A DNA stretch of 64,000 bases from JANRKF01 sp964518725 (GTDB taxonomy: Bacteria; Pseudomonadota; Alphaproteobacteria; Rickettsiales; SXRF01): contig CAZFKP010000011.1 of NCBI GenBank assembly GCA_964518725.1, positions 12,099 through 76,098 on the forward strand, in the 5' to 3' direction. Below, piece after piece: positions 41,416 through 50,191 of this stretch. Each line of letters starts with the position of its first letter. Positions within the stretch are counted from its first letter, which is position 1. The notes under the pieces were generated by a model. That model was not told where the DNA came from and ran no database searches. It saw only the letters and a list, made by a program, of their open reading frames with translations. Position numbers and translations under genes: made by a program.

Positions 41416-43227
41416 ATGCGATTTCCTCCTGCTTTCATAGAGCGTTTACGCTCCCATTTCCTGATGTCGGAAGTAATTGGAAAACGCCTGCCAGTCAAAA
41501 AATTTGGCCGTGAATGGAAAGCATGTTGCCCGTTCCACAACGAAAAAACCCCCTCCTTCACCATCAACGATGAAAAAGGATTCTACCATTGTTTCGGCTG
41601 CGGCGCGCATGGCGACGCCATCGAATTCATCCGCAAGTTTGAACGCCTGAGCTACCCCGAAGCAATCGAGACACTGGCACGTGACGCCGGCATCCCGCTG
41701 CCCGAAGTCTCGCCCGAAACCATCAAGAAAATCGAAGCCTACAAGGTGCAGCATGACGTGCTGGAAACCGCCTGCCAGTGGTTCGAGCGCCAGTTGCACG
41801 CCGCCCGCTATGTCGATGCGTTGTCCTATGTCGAACAGCGCGGCCTGACACCCGCGACCATCCGCCAGTTCCGCATCGGTTTCGCCCCCGACGAGCGCAC
41901 CGCACTGCACCAGCACTTAACCACCAGCGGCCACACCCTACAGCAACAGATTGAGGCCGGGCTGATCAGCCGAACCGACGACGGGAAAATCTATGACCGC
42001 TTCCGCGGTCGCATCATCTTCCCAATCCGCAGCAGCTCCGGCAAAGTCATCGCCTTCGGCGGCAGGCTATTTGCCAGCAGCAATAAGAGCCTTGCCAAAT
42101 ATTTGAACTCTCCTGAAACCGACTTGTTCAAAAAAGGCGAAGTGCTGTTTAACCTCGATCTCGCCAAGAAAGCGGCGCGCGAAAAAAATACCATCGTGGT
42201 GATGGAAGGTTATATGGATGTGGTTTCCACCGCACAATCGGGCGTCGACTATGCGGTCGCCACGCTTGGCACTGCCGTGACGCCGGAACATCTCCGCCTG
42301 CTGTGGCAAATCGCCAAGGAACCCGTATTCTGCCTCGATGGCGACGCTGCCGGCAACCGCGCCATGCTCCGCGCCGCCGAAATCGCCCTGCCGCTGATTA
42401 CGCCGGGACACAGCCTGCGCTTCGCCGTCCTACCCGCGGGTGAAGACCCCGATAGCTACATCCAGAAACATGGCAAAGAGTCGTTTGAAAAACTCCTCAG
42501 CCAATCGAAACGCTTAAGCCAGGTGCTGTGGGAAACGCTCGCACCGCAATACAAGCTTTCGCTTGCCGAAGGGCGCGCCGGCCTCGAAGGCGCCTTTAAG
42601 AAACTCGCCAACCAAATCGCCGACCCGACCGTGAAGCAACATTTCATCGGCTTCTTCAAAAAACAACTCTGGGACGCGACCAGCAGCAAAAAGCCGCAAC
42701 CGAAGACCCGCTCGGCCAAGGTCGAGCAGATGGTGGCGCAACACCAATCCGCCGCGCTTGACATGCTGACTGGGCGCATGCTGAAAACACTGGTGATTTT
42801 CCCAAGCCTGCTGGCGCGAGCCCAAGTGGAAGAGTTTGTGTCCGACGTGACCATCGCCACCCCACGCACCAGCCAGCTGCGCGATGCCATCCTCGCCACC
42901 GCCCATGACATGGATGTTTCGGACACGGAATTGTTCCGAGCCAAACTGATCGAGCGGGTTAAGGAGTCCTGGTGTATTGAATTCGTCGCCGACGCGCTGA
43001 AACTGCCCTATAGCAGCTCGCTTTCCGCCAACGACGCAGTTGTGCTGTGGAACGAAACCGTTTCAGCCTACCAAATTACCCATATGCAACAGGAGCTTAA
43101 TGTGTTGCAGGAGCAGGTAGGCGGCATGGATGAAGACGGACTGAAACGCCTTGTTGACCTGCAAAACGCCATCCGCACCGCCCAAACCGCCCGCACCTTC
43201 GCCCCGATGCAGGGAGATGCGGCTTAG
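41416..43227 (+). CDS. dnaG: DNA primase
   Basis: DnaG synthesises RNA primers at the replication fork. The 603-residue protein has an N-terminal zinc-binding domain (CCPFHNEKTPSF...YHCFGCGAHGD, ligands near residues 38, 41, 59 and 62), the RNA-polymerase domain, a TOPRIM domain with EGYMDVVS and DGDAAGNRA, and a divergent C-terminal DnaB-interaction region. The ATG at 41416 gives the standard N-terminus. dnaG precedes rpoD as in the macromolecular synthesis operon, but a gene of unknown function is inserted between them. Confidence 0.95.
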   Translation: MRFPPAFIERLRSHFLMSEVIGKRLPVKKFGREWKACCPFHNEKTPSFTINDEKGFYHCFGCGAHGDAIEFIRKFERLSYPEAIETLARDAGIPLPEVSPETIKKIEAYKVQHDVLETACQWFERQLHAARYVDALSYVEQRGLTPATIRQFRIGFAPDERTALHQHLTTSGHTLQQQIEAGLISRTDDGKIYDRFRGRIIFPIRSSSGKVIAFGGRLFASSNKSLAKYLNSPETDLFKKGEVLFNLDLAKKAAREKNTIVVMEGYMDVVSTAQSGVDYAVATLGTAVTPEHLRLLWQIAKEPVFCLDGDAAGNRAMLRAAEIALPLITPGHSLRFAVLPAGEDPDSYIQKHGKESFEKLLSQSKRLSQVLWETLAPQYKLSLAEGRAGLEGAFKKLANQIADPTVKQHFIGFFKKQLWDATSSKKPQPKTRSAKVEQMVAQHQSAALDMLTGRMLKTLVIFPSLLARAQVEEFVSDVTIATPRTSQLRDAILATAHDMDVSDTELFRAKLIERVKESWCIEFVADALKLPYSSSLSANDAVVLWNETVSAYQITHMQQELNVLQEQVGGMDEDGLKRLVDLQNAIRTAQTARTFAPMQGDAA

Positions 43228-43358
43228 TATTTAATTACAATTACTTAGAAGTGTTTATGCGTTTTTTCTTAGGTAAAATGTAACAATTTCTTCACACTCA
43301 GTCACATTTCCCATGCTACACTAATAGCGTAATTAAAAAAACCTTACAGGGGGAGACT

Positions 43359-44099
43359 ATGGCAGACTTTAAAGCAGCAGCGACAGCGGCAAGAACAGAA
43401 CTGGAAAAACTGCTAAAACCAGAGCCAAATCAAGCATTCCTGGCGAGCCAGCCCATGCTGAAAAACGATCTGGAAACGGCTCTGGCTGCAGCCATTTTCC
43501 TGGAGAGCTACCCCAGCGATATTCATCTTGCCAGCGTGCTTGCCGCCAATGTGACTGCCGCAAAGATCAAGACAGACGGCAAATTTCCTAAAATTAATGA
43601 AACGCTGTCAACATTGCGCACCACTTTGTATGAAAAATCCCCCAAAGGTGCGATGGCACCGCTTGAAGCCGCAGGTATTGGCGAATATTTGAAAGTTTTT
43701 GAGTTCATCGGCGGGGCAAACAATGGCTCGGTCGTGCTCGATCCCGTGAATGACATCATGTATATGACGAAGCTCCGTCATCTTGAATTCACCGGCAAAG
43801 ACGTTGCCAGCGATGTGATCAGAACCGGCAAATATGATGCGGGAAGCAAGAATAGGGTGACCGAGGCACTGAATGAGGCCATCGACGCATCAGATAAGTA
43901 CCCTGCCTTTAAAACCAACCTCGAAAAAGTGAGAGAGGGGGTCTCAAAGCAACCACTGGTCTCTGATATCACAGAACCAAGCCTTTCAAACGCTTATGCC
44001 CAGATCGACGCCATGAAAAACGACCAAGCACCCTATGTAGCAGATTATAAAGCCCCCTCTCGTGCACAAAAGGGCGCGCCAAACACGCTCGGCGTATAA
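43359..44099 (+). CDS. Hypothetical protein between dnaG and rpoD ending in APxxLGV
   Basis: The 246-residue protein has a strong GGGGGAG ribosome site before its ATG. No signal peptide or membrane helix is present; it is mostly helical and rich in Ala, Lys and Glu (ADFKAAATAARTELEKLL, TEALNEAIDASDKYPAFKTNLEKV). The last 20 residues are basic and flexible and end GAPNTLGV, resembling the APSLLGV end of the protein at 5608-6093, although the bodies show no clear similarity. It has its own AT-rich upstream region of 131 bases, so it probably has an independent promoter. Function unknown. Confidence 0.6.
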   Translation: MADFKAAATAARTELEKLLKPEPNQAFLASQPMLKNDLETALAAAIFLESYPSDIHLASVLAANVTAAKIKTDGKFPKINETLSTLRTTLYEKSPKGAMAPLEAAGIGEYLKVFEFIGGANNGSVVLDPVNDIMYMTKLRHLEFTGKDVASDVIRTGKYDAGSKNRVTEALNEAIDASDKYPAFKTNLEKVREGVSKQPLVSDITEPSLSNAYAQIDAMKNDQAPYVADYKAPSRAQKGAPNTLGV

Positions 44100-44152
44100 C
44101 TCAACCGTAAGGGATTTATACGGGTGAATTGGCGTTTTTCATAACAAAACCA

Positions 44153-44180
44153 TTGAAAACTTGGAAAAAAGCTCTAAATG
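44153..44180 (+). promoter_or_regulatory. Candidate promoter upstream of rpoD
   Basis: TTGAAA (44153-44158) and TAAATG (44175-44180) are separated by 16 bases. The -10 match is only moderate. It lies in the 209-base gap before rpoD, where an independent rpoD promoter is expected. Confidence 0.3.
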
Positions 44181-44308
44181 TCGTTGGTTACGCTTGATCA
44201 CATTCGCGGGGCGTTATGGTTTTTCCTTTTTTTATGAGTGGCTTAATGTCACTGAGCCAGAACAAGCCGCAACCCAAGCGTAAAAAGCGCAATCAAGGGA
44301 AAGACTCC

Positions 44309-46567
44309 ATGGCCGTAAAACCGACATCCAAAAAAGCCCCGAAAAAAGCCGCCTTCAGCGCAGCCCCAAAAAAACCTGCTGCGAAGAAAGCTGCCGCCAA
44401 GCCTGTGCGCGCACCAGTGAAAAAAACCGCAACCGCCGTTGCTGCCAGTAAAAAATCTGCCGCTGCCAAGGCACCGGCTAAAAAACCTGTCGCCACGAAG
44501 AAGTCCGTAGAAAAAAAACCGGTAGCAAAAGTTAAAGTCCCCACCACCAAGCCAGCGCCTGTCGGATCCAAAGCCACGACGAACGAAAAGCCTAAAAAAC
44601 AACGCGCAAAAAATACCACCGCCGATACGGGCAAGGGCGGCAAGGACGAGCTGAACCACGCCATCGTCAAAAAACTGGTGGCACTCGGCAAAGGGCGTGG
44701 GTTTGTCACTTACGATCAGCTCAACGCCATGCTGCCGGCCGACGAATTTTCTCCCGAAGTCATTGACGCCGCAATCGGCGCCCTTTCAAGCGCCGATATT
44801 CAGGTAGTGGAAGACGACACGCCGATGGACCCCGCCGACGCGCCCGAAGGTTTCGATGCCGAAGAACAGCAGGATACAGGCGGCCGCTCGGACGATCCGG
44901 TGCGGATGTACCTGCGCGAAATGGGCAACGTAGAACTACTTTCCCGCGAAGGCGAAATCGAAATCGCCAAACGTATCGAAGCCGGGCGCGAGACTGTGAT
45001 CAGCGCCCTGTGCGAGTGCCCGCTGGTGATGAAAGAAATCCTCTCCTGGCGTGACGATCTCGACGCTGGCACGCTGCTGCTGCGTGAAATCATTGACCTT
45101 GATGCCACCTACGGTGCCGGCTCGGACTCCAGCAACATGTTCTCGGCCGATGACGCCGCAACCCGGGTGCAAAAACCCGAGGAAGAAGAATATGAAGAAG
45201 AGGAAGATGCAGAAAAAGGTGATGAAGAAGCGGAAGGAAACACTCCCGCCACAGAAGAGGCAGACGCCGAAGAGGATGACGCATCCGTTTCACTGATCGC
45301 GATGGAAACCGCGTTGAAGCCGCAGATTCTGGAAACGCTCGACCAGTTTGCCAAAATCTCGAAGAAAATGCGTAATCTCCAGGAAAAGCGCCTCGATAAA
45401 TCGACCGGCGTCGGCAAATACAGCAAAGAAGATGAGGCCGCGTACCAAAAGCTCCACCGCAGCCTCGTCGAGTTGATGATGGGCGTGCGCTTCACCATTT
45501 ACCGCGTCGAGAAGCTGATCGGACGCCTCTATGACATGAACAAGCGCCTGATGACGCTTGAAGGCAAGCTGATGCGCCTGGCCGAAGGTCGCCGCGTCAA
45601 CCGGAAGCAGTTTCTGGAAAACTATATCGGGAAAGAACTGGAGCCGGGCTGGTTAAAACGCGTGAGCGCGCTTGCCGATAAAGGCTGGAAAGATTTCGTG
45701 ACCAAGGACAAGGCCGAGATCGAAGAAATCCGTGGCGAAGTGGCGAAGATGGCCGAAGCCATCGGCCTCGACATCGGCGAGTTCAAGCGGATGATCATGG
45801 CCGTGCAAAAAGGCGAGCGCGAAACCAACCGCGCCAAAAAAGAAATGATCGAAGCCAACCTTCGCCTCGTGATTTCGATTGCCAAGAAATACACCAATCG
45901 CGGCCTGCAATTCCTCGACCTGATTCAGGAAGGCAATATCGGCCTGATGAAAGCCGTGGNNNNNNNNNNGGTCGATAAATTCGAATATCGCCGTGGCTAT
46001 AAATTCTCCACCTACGCGACATGGTGGATCCGCCAGGCGATCACACGCTCGATCGCCGACCAGGCACGCACCATCCGCATCCCGGTGCATATGATCGAAA
46101 CCATCAATAAAATCGTACGTACTGGCCGCCAGATGCTGCACGAAATGGGCCGCGAACCGACGCCGGAAGAGCTGGCCGAACGCCTGGTGATGCCGCTCGA
46201 TAAAGTCCGCAAGGTGATGAAAATCGCCAAGGAGCCGGTCTCGCTTGAAACTCCGATCGGTGACGAGGAAGATTCGCATCTGGGCGATTTCATCGAGGAT
46301 AAGAACGCGATTCTGCCGCTTGACGCCGCCATCCAATCCAACCTGCGCGAAACGACGACACGCATTCTGGCAAGCCTTACCCCACGGGAAGAACGTGTGC
46401 TCCGCATGCGTTTCGGCATCGGCATGAATACCGACCACACGCTCGAAGAAGTTGGCCAACAATTCTCGGTAACCCGCGAACGTATCCGCCAGATCGAGGC
46501 GAAAGCGCTGCGTAAGCTGAAACATCCGAGCCGCAGTCGCAAACTCCGGAGCTTCCTCGATTACTAG
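44309..46567 (+). CDS. rpoD: Primary sigma factor RpoD, with a Lys/Ala-rich N-terminal extension and an assembly gap
   Basis: RpoD directs housekeeping transcription. The start at 44309 follows AAGGGAAAG; earlier in-frame starts lack a site. Residues 1-105 are an Ala/Lys/Pro-rich repeat segment resembling histone H1-like tails, not usual in RpoD. Region 1.1 follows (about 115-175), then region 1.2 ([22 protein letters not shown]), a non-conserved region with a Glu-rich run, regions 2.1-2.4 ([34 protein letters not shown] / [25 protein letters not shown]), region 3 and region 4 ([23 protein letters not shown]). Ten N sit exactly in region 2; the true gene is likely five codons shorter. Confidence 0.95.
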   Translation: MAVKPTSKKAPKKAAFSAAPKKPAAKKAAAKPVRAPVKKTATAVAASKKSAAAKAPAKKPVATKKSVEKKPVAKVKVPTTKPAPVGSKATTNEKPKKQRAKNTTADTGKGGKDELNHAIVKKLVALGKGRGFVTYDQLNAMLPADEFSPEVIDAAIGALSSADIQVVEDDTPMDPADAPEGFDAEEQQDTGGRSDDPVRMYLREMGNVELLSREGEIEIAKRIEAGRETVISALCECPLVMKEILSWRDDLDAGTLLLREIIDLDATYGAGSDSSNMFSADDAATRVQKPEEEEYEEEEDAEKGDEEAEGNTPATEEADAEEDDASVSLIAMETALKPQILETLDQFAKISKKMRNLQEKRLDKSTGVGKYSKEDEAAYQKLHRSLVELMMGVRFTIYRVEKLIGRLYDMNKRLMTLEGKLMRLAEGRRVNRKQFLENYIGKELEPGWLKRVSALADKGWKDFVTKDKAEIEEIRGEVAKMAEAIGLDIGEFKRMIMAVQKGERETNRAKKEMIEANLRLVISIAKKYTNRGLQFLDLIQEGNIGLMKAVXXXXVDKFEYRRGYKFSTYATWWIRQAITRSIADQARTIRIPVHMIETINKIVRTGRQMLHEMGREPTPEELAERLVMPLDKVRKVMKIAKEPVSLETPIGDEEDSHLGDFIEDKNAILPLDAAIQSNLRETTTRILASLTPREERVLRMRFGIGMNTDHTLEEVGQQFSVTRERIRQIEAKALRKLKHPSRSRKLRSFLDY
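45960..45969. other. Assembly gap (10 N) inside rpoD
   Basis: Ten N interrupt region 2.3/2.4 of rpoD. The left flank ends with codons for K-A-V and the right flank starts with V-D-K-F. The universal protein sequence is K-A-V-D-K-F, so the two contigs overlap by a codon and the gap is artificial. Confidence 0.9.
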
Positions 46568-46575
46568 GGATTACT

Positions 46576-46809
46576 ATGAAAACCCTGCCGCAAATCCTGA
46601 AGACATGGCATCTGGAACGGCAGGTGTTGACGTCGCCGCCGATCAGGGACAAAAAAGAATACCAGCAAATCAAGCAACTGTTGGTGCGCTCGATGATCCG
46701 CGCCGAATATATCGAGGCACAGTCGATTATCAAAATCTCGCTGAACCCGAATGACACGCCCGGCAAAACCAACGTCGAACGGCTGGAAAAAATGAATATT
46801 ACATGGTAG
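46576..46809 (+). CDS. Small hypothetical protein after rpoD
   Basis: The 77-residue basic protein starts eight bases after the rpoD stop. It is helical in the middle (DKKEYQQIKQLLVRSMIRAEYIEA) and ends NVERLEKMNITW. No signal peptide, membrane segment or known motif is present. The short spacing to both rpoD and the NDUFA12 gene (10 bases) supports a real, cotranscribed gene. Function unknown. Confidence 0.5.
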   Translation: MKTLPQILKTWHLERQVLTSPPIRDKKEYQQIKQLLVRSMIRAEYIEAQSIIKISLNPNDTPGKTNVERLEKMNITW

Positions 46810-46819
46810 AACGGTTCCT

Positions 46820-47176
46820 ATGACAATCACCACCCGCATCCACACCTTTCTTAAAGGCAAGAAAATTGGCGAGGACACCTTCGGCAATTGCTATTTCACT
46901 GAGAAAAAAACACCCAAAAACCGTAAGGCCAAACGCTGGGTGATTTACAACGGCACCGCTGAACCAAGCAAAATCCCACCCGAGTGGCATGGCTGGATGC
47001 ATTACACGCTCGACGTGCCGCCATCACAGCGCTCGGTGCAACATCACGGGTGGGAGAAACCGCACCTGCCTAACCTGACCGGCACCAAAGGCGCATACCT
47101 GCCCCCCGGCAGCCTTGCCAAATCCGGCGAGCGTGCCCGCACTACCGCCGACTATGAGGCGTGGCAACCCAAGTGA
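46820..47176 (+). CDS. NDUFA12-family complex I accessory subunit
   Basis: The 118-residue protein matches the NDUFA12/B17.2 family: RKAKRWVIYNGTAEPSKIPPEWHGW, then TLDVPP, and the C-terminal PHLPNLTGTKGAYLPPGS. In alphaproteobacteria and mitochondria this subunit binds the peripheral arm of NADH:ubiquinone oxidoreductase. The protein is a strong marker for alphaproteobacterial origin. The core nuo genes are not in the window. It is usually followed by mlaD and a DUF2155 gene; here two minus-strand genes are inserted between. Confidence 0.9.
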   Translation: MTITTRIHTFLKGKKIGEDTFGNCYFTEKKTPKNRKAKRWVIYNGTAEPSKIPPEWHGWMHYTLDVPPSQRSVQHHGWEKPHLPNLTGTKGAYLPPGSLAKSGERARTTADYEAWQPK

Positions 47177-47177
47177 C

Positions 47178-48035
47178 TTAACGTAGCGCCCACAAGGTGC
47201 AACCAAGCCATAGTGCCAGCGCCACCCACTGCCATTTATCATGGAGCAACACACTTTCCGGCTCACCCCCCTGCCCACCGACATAGATCGATTGCAGGTA
47301 ACGGAACAGCCCAAAGGCCACAAATGGCACCGTGTAGACGATATTGATATTGCCAAGGTCGCTGGCCGTTTCTGCCGTATAGATAGCGTAGGATACGAGC
47401 GCCGCCGCGCTGCAAATCGTTACCAGCCGGTCGAGAAATTCCCGGCTGTAGTGTTGCAGGTTTCTTTTCCTGGCAACATATCCTTCAACCCCCATTTCAT
47501 GATAGCGCTTACCAAACCCAAGGAACAACGCCAGCATAAAGGTGGTGAGGATAATCCACGGCGAAACCATTACCGACAGGGCGAGGCAGCCGACCAGCAC
47601 CCGCATGACAAAAAAGCTGGCGATTAAAAACACGTCAAGCAGCCCATGGTGCTTGAGCTCCACTGTGTAGAAAATATTCAGCACCACATAGGCGGCAACG
47701 ACCATCGCGCAATCCCCCGGCAAGCGCTGCAACAACACCCCGGACAATACGGCACAAGCCACCGCCAACAGGCTGGCCGATGGCACGCTGACGACGCCCG
47801 CCGCCAACGGACGCAAACGTTTAACAGGATGGGTGGCATCTTCCGCACGATCAAGAATATCATTAAAAATATAGACCGCGCTGGCAGCCAACCCAAATGC
47901 CATGGTTGCGTAGCATGTCAACTGCCACGCCGCCAGCGATTCAAACTGGCGCGAGAAGAAAATCGGCGCGATGACAAACCCATTTTTTATCCACTGCTTC
48001 GGGCGTAGCAGCCTAAGCATCGGCGACATAACCAC
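47178..48035 (-). CDS. UbiA-family prenyltransferase, decaprenyl-phosphate phosphoribosyltransferase-like
   Basis: The 285-residue membrane protein has eight to nine helices. The first Asp-rich motif is NDILDRAEDATHPVKRLRP and the second region is GFGKRYHEMG, matching the actinobacterial DPPR synthase group (UbiA-related) rather than 4-hydroxybenzoate transferases. It would attach phosphoribosyl to polyprenyl phosphate, the first step toward arabinosyl-type lipid donors. Start choice is uncertain among 48035, 48029 and 48020; the first overlaps the upstream gene by 23 bases. It is cotranscribed with the polytopic protein at 48013-49125, together inserted between NDUFA12 and mlaD. Confidence 0.75.
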   Translation of the reverse strand: MVMSPMLRLLRPKQWIKNGFVIAPIFFSRQFESLAAWQLTCYATMAFGLAASAVYIFNDILDRAEDATHPVKRLRPLAAGVVSVPSASLLAVACAVLSGVLLQRLPGDCAMVVAAYVVLNIFYTVELKHHGLLDVFLIASFFVMRVLVGCLALSVMVSPWIILTTFMLALFLGFGKRYHEMGVEGYVARKRNLQHYSREFLDRLVTICSAAALVSYAIYTAETASDLGNINIVYTVPFVAFGLFRYLQSIYVGGQGGEPESVLLHDKWQWVALALWLGCTLWALR

Positions 48036-49125
48036 CCTCCGGCCTTGTTATAGTGGATTGAAATAATGTCACCGAACCTATGCCAGTACCGGCGATCAGG
48101 GTGTGGGTCAGAAGCAGGATAAGCGGCCCATGCATATCGAAAAACACCCGGTATTCATGCGGATAGCCGTAGAGGAAATAAGCCAGATATAAAAGCGGCA
48201 ACACCACCAGCGTGCGTTTGAGGAACTCTGGCTTTTCCTGCCACTGGTAAGTGAACATCAACCACATGACGGCAAACACCGCCATCTTGTAAAGGTTGGA
48301 CTCCCCAAGCACATCGCGCGCCAGTACAATCGGCATGTTCTGCTCAAGGAAAAAGCCGGAATTGTTCATGAAATAAATACTGACAGAGATTTTAACCGAC
48401 AGGTAAATCGCACATTGCAATGCCCAGAGAATCGCAAATTTCTTAGTCTCCAGCCTGTTCCAGTGCCAGACCGTAAAAAACACCAGGCTGAAAATGGCGG
48501 TTTCCTTATTGAGGCTTGCCATCAAAAAAATAAGCAGGTACATGCGAAAACGCTGCTTATAGATAAAATAGAAACAGGCCGTCGATAAGCATAGGCAGGG
48601 TATGTCGTAGATATACTGCCATTGGTAGCCAAACGAGGTGAAGGCAAGGGTTCCGAATATCGGCGCGAACAACGCGATCGCCGGCTGGCTGGGAAACAAT
48701 TCCTTTGCAAGGTAGTAAAGCCCGGCCATGTACCCGATCCAGAAGCCAATGATAAAAATACTGCCGACCAGCCGTTTATAATGGGTTACCTTAAGCGGAA
48801 AGGTTGGGTTGAGCCACGGCATATAGCGCTGTATCCAGAAAAGATCCTGCCGGAACCGGAAGCGCTCCATGCCTTCGTTCACATCGTCCCTGAATGCAGG
48901 CGGCGTGATCACATCTACCGACCGAATCAACAGCGGTACCAGCTGGCGGTAAATAAAGGGCTTGGCGGCATAACCGTCCACCATCGCATCAAACCGCGTG
49001 CGCGGATACTGATCCCCAAGCGACGAATTCTGGAAGAAATAGGAGATCGCATACGCGGTGCACATCACATAGACGCAGGCAAAAACGGCATAAATAAGTC
49101 GGCGTTGTGTTTTTCTATTGGGCAT
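48013..49125 (-). CDS. Polytopic membrane protein, possible GT-C-type glycosyltransferase
   Basis: The 370-residue protein has about nine membrane helices and a large first periplasmic loop (about 35-105, rich in Arg, Asp, Phe and Tyr: AAKPFIYRQLVPLLIRSVD). It has no clear catalytic motif. Many polyprenyl-phosphate-sugar-dependent GT-C transferases look like this. Its coupling to the DPPR-synthase-like gene (23-base overlap) suggests use or handling of the polyprenyl sugar product, an inference only. It is divergent from mlaD with a 53-base gap. Confidence 0.55.
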   Translation of the reverse strand: MPNRKTQRRLIYAVFACVYVMCTAYAISYFFQNSSLGDQYPRTRFDAMVDGYAAKPFIYRQLVPLLIRSVDVITPPAFRDDVNEGMERFRFRQDLFWIQRYMPWLNPTFPLKVTHYKRLVGSIFIIGFWIGYMAGLYYLAKELFPSQPAIALFAPIFGTLAFTSFGYQWQYIYDIPCLCLSTACFYFIYKQRFRMYLLIFLMASLNKETAIFSLVFFTVWHWNRLETKKFAILWALQCAIYLSVKISVSIYFMNNSGFFLEQNMPIVLARDVLGESNLYKMAVFAVMWLMFTYQWQEKPEFLKRTLVVLPLLYLAYFLYGYPHEYRVFFDMHGPLILLLTHTLIAGTGIGSVTLFQSTITRPEGGYVADA

Positions 49126-49178
49126 CGCGATGTTTTTTGTTAGTGTGCTCGCCGTAATCTATCCATATTGGAGTCATC

Positions 49179-49664
49179 ATGCAAAAGAATATCGTTGAAA
49201 CACTGATGGGTGCAGTCGTGTTGCTTACCGCCGCCGTGTTCCTTGTGCTCGCCTACCAGAAAAGCGACGTGCGTGTTGGCGAAGGCTACAGGATCAGCGC
49301 CAAGTTCGATAACGCTTCCGGGGTGAGCCTGGGCAGCGATGTGCGTGTTGGCGGCATCAAGGTGGGCGTGGTATCCGACCTTGGCCTTGATCCCGAAACC
49401 TACCAGGCGCTGGTAACGATGCAGATTCGCTCCGCCACCAAATTGCCGAAGGACTCAAGCGCCGCTATCACCGGTGACGGCCTACTGGGTGGGAAATATG
49501 TACAAATCGTACCGGGCGGCGATGATGCCCTGCTCGAAGCCGGCGGCACGATTGACTACACCCAATCTTCCGTCAACCTCGAAGAACTGATCGGAAAATT
49601 TGTGTTTAGCGGCGGCGGCGCCGATAAAAAAGACGGTGCTGCTGCCGGCGCAGCAAGCGAGTAG
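49179..49664 (+). CDS. mlaD: MlaD-family outer-membrane lipid transport protein
   Basis: MlaD is the substrate-binding MCE-domain subunit of the Mla phospholipid transport system. The 161-residue protein has an N-terminal membrane anchor (about 8-26) and one MCE domain (about 33-115, with GVSLGSDVRVGGIKVGVVSDLGL and GLLGGKYVQIVPG). The C-terminus is Gly/Ala-rich (GGGADKKDGAAAGAASE). The other mla genes are not adjacent, which is usual in alphaproteobacteria. A DUF2155 gene follows three bases later. Confidence 0.9.
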   Translation: MQKNIVETLMGAVVLLTAAVFLVLAYQKSDVRVGEGYRISAKFDNASGVSLGSDVRVGGIKVGVVSDLGLDPETYQALVTMQIRSATKLPKDSSAAITGDGLLGGKYVQIVPGGDDALLEAGGTIDYTQSSVNLEELIGKFVFSGGGADKKDGAAAGAASE

Positions 49665-49666
49665 CC

Positions 49667-50191
49667 GTGCGATCGATAGGGTTCGCCGCCTTGCTACTAG
49701 CCGGGATTATCAGCGCACCTGCTGCGTTCTGCCAGTCACAAGACCCGGTCTCAGCGCTGGATCAGTCGTTGCTCGATTCCGAGCCCGTGGAAGAAGATTC
49801 CCTAGAAGACACCCCGGCACCTCCGCCACCACCCGCCATTGAGAAGCCAGCCGCCGAGGTGATCGAGCCGATGCCGGAATACGACACGGCGCTGCTGCAG
49901 GGGCTTAAAAAAGTCACTGCCGAAACCATGGTGTTTGAAGCGCCGGTCAACACACCGATCAGCTTTGGCACCCTGACCATCACCGTCAAAAAATGTGTCA
50001 AATCGCGCCCGGAAGAGCAGCCGGAAAACACAGCACTCATCCTTATCAAAGATCAGAAACCCGGTGAAGCACCCGCCACGATGTTTTCAGGCTGGATGTT
50101 TTCATCCAGCCCCGCCATCTCGGCATTGGAACATCCGGTCTACGACATTACGATGCTTGACTGCGTCATGAAAAAGAAACCCAAACCCTAA
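49667..50191 (+). CDS. DUF2155 periplasmic protein
   Basis: The 174-residue protein starts with GTG and has a signal peptide (IGFAALLLAGIISAPAAFC). An acidic Pro-rich region (about 40-72) precedes the DUF2155 domain, with TISFGTLTITVKKCVKSRPEEQPENTALILI-like strands, SGWMFSSSPAISALEHPVYDITMLDC at the end. DUF2155 proteins are alphaproteobacterial periplasmic proteins of unknown function, regularly next to mlaD and NDUFA12 genes. Two conserved Cys may form a disulfide. Confidence 0.85.
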   Translation: MRSIGFAALLLAGIISAPAAFCQSQDPVSALDQSLLDSEPVEEDSLEDTPAPPPPPAIEKPAAEVIEPMPEYDTALLQGLKKVTAETMVFEAPVNTPISFGTLTITVKKCVKSRPEEQPENTALILIKDQKPGEAPATMFSGWMFSSSPAISALEHPVYDITMLDCVMKKKPKP

